Positions 62,585 through 64,000 of a stretch of 64,000 nucleotides of DNA are shown here, one piece after another. Origin of the DNA: Saururus chinensis (Eukaryota > Streptophyta > Magnoliopsida > Piperales > Saururaceae); assembly GCA_035235625.1 (NCBI GenBank), contig CP141145.1:21206563-21270562 (forward strand), written 5' to 3'. Every line of letters begins with the position of its first letter. Position 1 is the stretch's first letter. The notes under the pieces were generated by a model that was not told the origin of the DNA, did not search any database, and was given only the letters and a program-made list of their open reading frames with translations. The translations under genes and the position numbers were made by a program.

Positions 62585-62760
62585 GCCTTCAAGCAACTCT
62601 GATCAAATAGACATGCTCCTCAAGGCCAACGCCTACGAGCAACTCCTGCTCCTCAAGGCCAACGCCTTCGAGCAGCTTCTGCTCCTCAAGGCCAACGCCT
62701 TCGAGCAACTCCTGCTCCTCAAGGCCAACGCTTTCGAGCAACTCATGCCCATTAAGTCTA
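62585..62760. repeat. Tandem array of 33-bp units in the gypsy LTR
   Basis: About four to five units of tgctcctcaaggccaacgcc followed by ttcgagcaactcc, 33 bp each, so every unit keeps frame on both strands (LLLKANAFEQL on plus; a complementary Glu-rich 11-mer on minus). The solo LTR at 17-20 kb lacks the array at the equivalent place (about 18000-18180). Confidence 0.92.
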
Positions 62761-64000
62761 AACTCCCGGGCAACTCTGCTTGTAAGACTAATGTCCCAAG
62801 CAACGCCACCTAGCGAGCCGGTGCATTCAGACAAACCAGCCGGATTCTCAGGGTCCAGCGAATCATAAATAATCTCAATCCGCAAGACAAATACACAACT
62901 CATCCCTACTTAACTCCATTTAACTAGACTCAACCCGGGGAGTGCACTCATTCCACACAGGAACTCAAATCAAAACATGTCCCTTCGGACCAATCAACTT
63001 ACGATTAATCCACGACCGATCAATCCGGCACACAATTTCACCACATGGCATCCAATCGGTCAAATTTGATTAACCTCGATGAAGCCTCAATTGGAAATCT
63101 ATTTTCATGATGCATGCAGCATGGTACATACGTGGGCAAGGCATACATGAATCCTAATCCATGATAAGTGCTCTCATCAGCCCCTAATGCATCATTTGTA
63201 ATCATAAAATCAAGCTTCATCATCATCTTTAAACCCCCACATGTGTGTGTACCTAGTAGATGTACTTCACTAAATGCATTTCAACATGCTTGAAATTAAC
63301 TCACTACCACACTACACATGTGAATTAACATCTAATCATGAATTCCAGTGGAAATCATAGGAGAAGAATCGTTGAAATCATAACTCAAATGAAAACTCAA
63401 CCACAAAGGCTAAACATATATAAGATCATTCATTTCATCCTTGAGTCATAACATTCACCAACATCCACACCTCAACTAACCATATTCTATCATGACAAAT
63501 CAGTCCAATAATAGGTTGTAGTCCTACTGAAAATATGCTTAACCATAGTGAATCAACCATTCATAATTTCAAGATGACAATTCCAACATCATGCCACAAA
63601 ACATAAGTCATTCCACAAAATCTCTAATCATATATTTCAACTCTATAACCTCAATAGCATGCCTTTTCAGTAGTAAAATATAGCTTAAAGCACTCCACAT
63701 TCATATAAAATTGGCAAGCTAAAGTAGAATCATCGAAATAAACATCATGCATTAGAACACAATTCTGCTGTGTAGCTGTTCGAATGCCCTTCAGGCCGTT
63801 CGATCGGCTAAACGGGAAAAATTCAAATTCACAGTTTGGCAGTTCGAACGCCAAGCAGTCCGTTCAATCGGCTGAACTGGAAAACTGTCGTTCCAATAGT
63901 GTTGCTGTTCGAACGCCCAGAAGGGCCGTTCGAACGCTAACAAGGCAGAACTGGTCATCTTCTTCCTTTCGCAAATCCAAACCGAAACACCATTAATAAC

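Larger units (their letters stand above)
61444..64000 (-). mobile_element. 5' LTR of minus-strand gypsy element, runs off the window
   Basis: Homologous along its length to the 3.27 kb solo LTR at 17071-20337 (same TGTCACGCCCCG end, tggcaatggttttaatatcac-type text, cgatcggctaaacg motifs near 63800). By that alignment about 0.8-1.1 kb more should lie past the window end. It has two internal tandem arrays, described separately. Confidence 0.82.

Noticed and set aside
62100..62760. Regular repeats that could suggest a CRISPR array
   Set aside because: Repeats are contiguous without unique spacers, lie in an LTR, and the genome is eukaryotic.

Overview
This is nuclear DNA from a flowering plant. 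The evidence is spliced genes with GT-AG introns encoding plant-specific proteins, AT-rich intergenic DNA, and dense nested copia and gypsy LTR retrotransposons, hAT, CACTA-like, PIF/Harbinger and Tc1/mariner-type elements, MITEs and a LINE fragment. The species cannot be fixed from the sequence alone. I rebuilt four protein-coding genes by hand, joining exons whose splice sites and reading phases agree.

Layout. 1-2654: a five-exon plus-strand gene for a SPEAR/TIE-type EAR repressor (417 aa), with its 5' region at the window edge. 3821-8858: a seven-exon minus-strand gene, convergent with the first, for an EF-hand Na+/Ca2+ exchanger-like protein (NCL, 583 aa); its 1.9 kb second intron holds a decayed RTE-type LINE. 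8.9-32.3 kb: a gene-free repeat region. It contains a decayed copia element split by a 3.27 kb solo LTR with a perfect 5-bp target duplication, a MITE family, a three-level nest of DNA transposons (24955-27585) and a smaller LTR. 32835-37403 and 51411-53704: two minus-strand paralogs of a classical short-chain dehydrogenase/reductase (SDR), part of a roughly 4-7 kb duplicated block. 40.4-50.7 kb, between the SDR copies: a decayed minus-strand copia interrupted by a 1.2 kb hAT element (8-bp duplication) and a 4.9 kb solo LTR (5-bp duplication), then a 576-bp near-perfect palindrome made of two head-to-head foldback MITEs. 53.8-64 kb: a tandem duplication of SDR-B upstream DNA split by a CACTA-like element, a second copy of the large LTR family, and the 5' end (LTR, primer-binding site, gag start) of a minus-strand gypsy element that runs off the window.

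The genes form no pathway or operon. SPEAR/TIE proteins are transcriptional adaptors, NCL is a membrane cation exchanger, and the SDRs are predicted NAD(P)-dependent oxidoreductases. I see no undescribed cellular system. The more unusual content is structural: paired SDR copies that supply empty and filled transposon sites, a poly-serine expansion confined to one paralog, the giant palindrome, and the nested transposons. No tRNA, rRNA or CRISPR array was recognised. Intron-exon models, transposon ends and target duplications were read by eye; family names come from remembered motifs, not searches.
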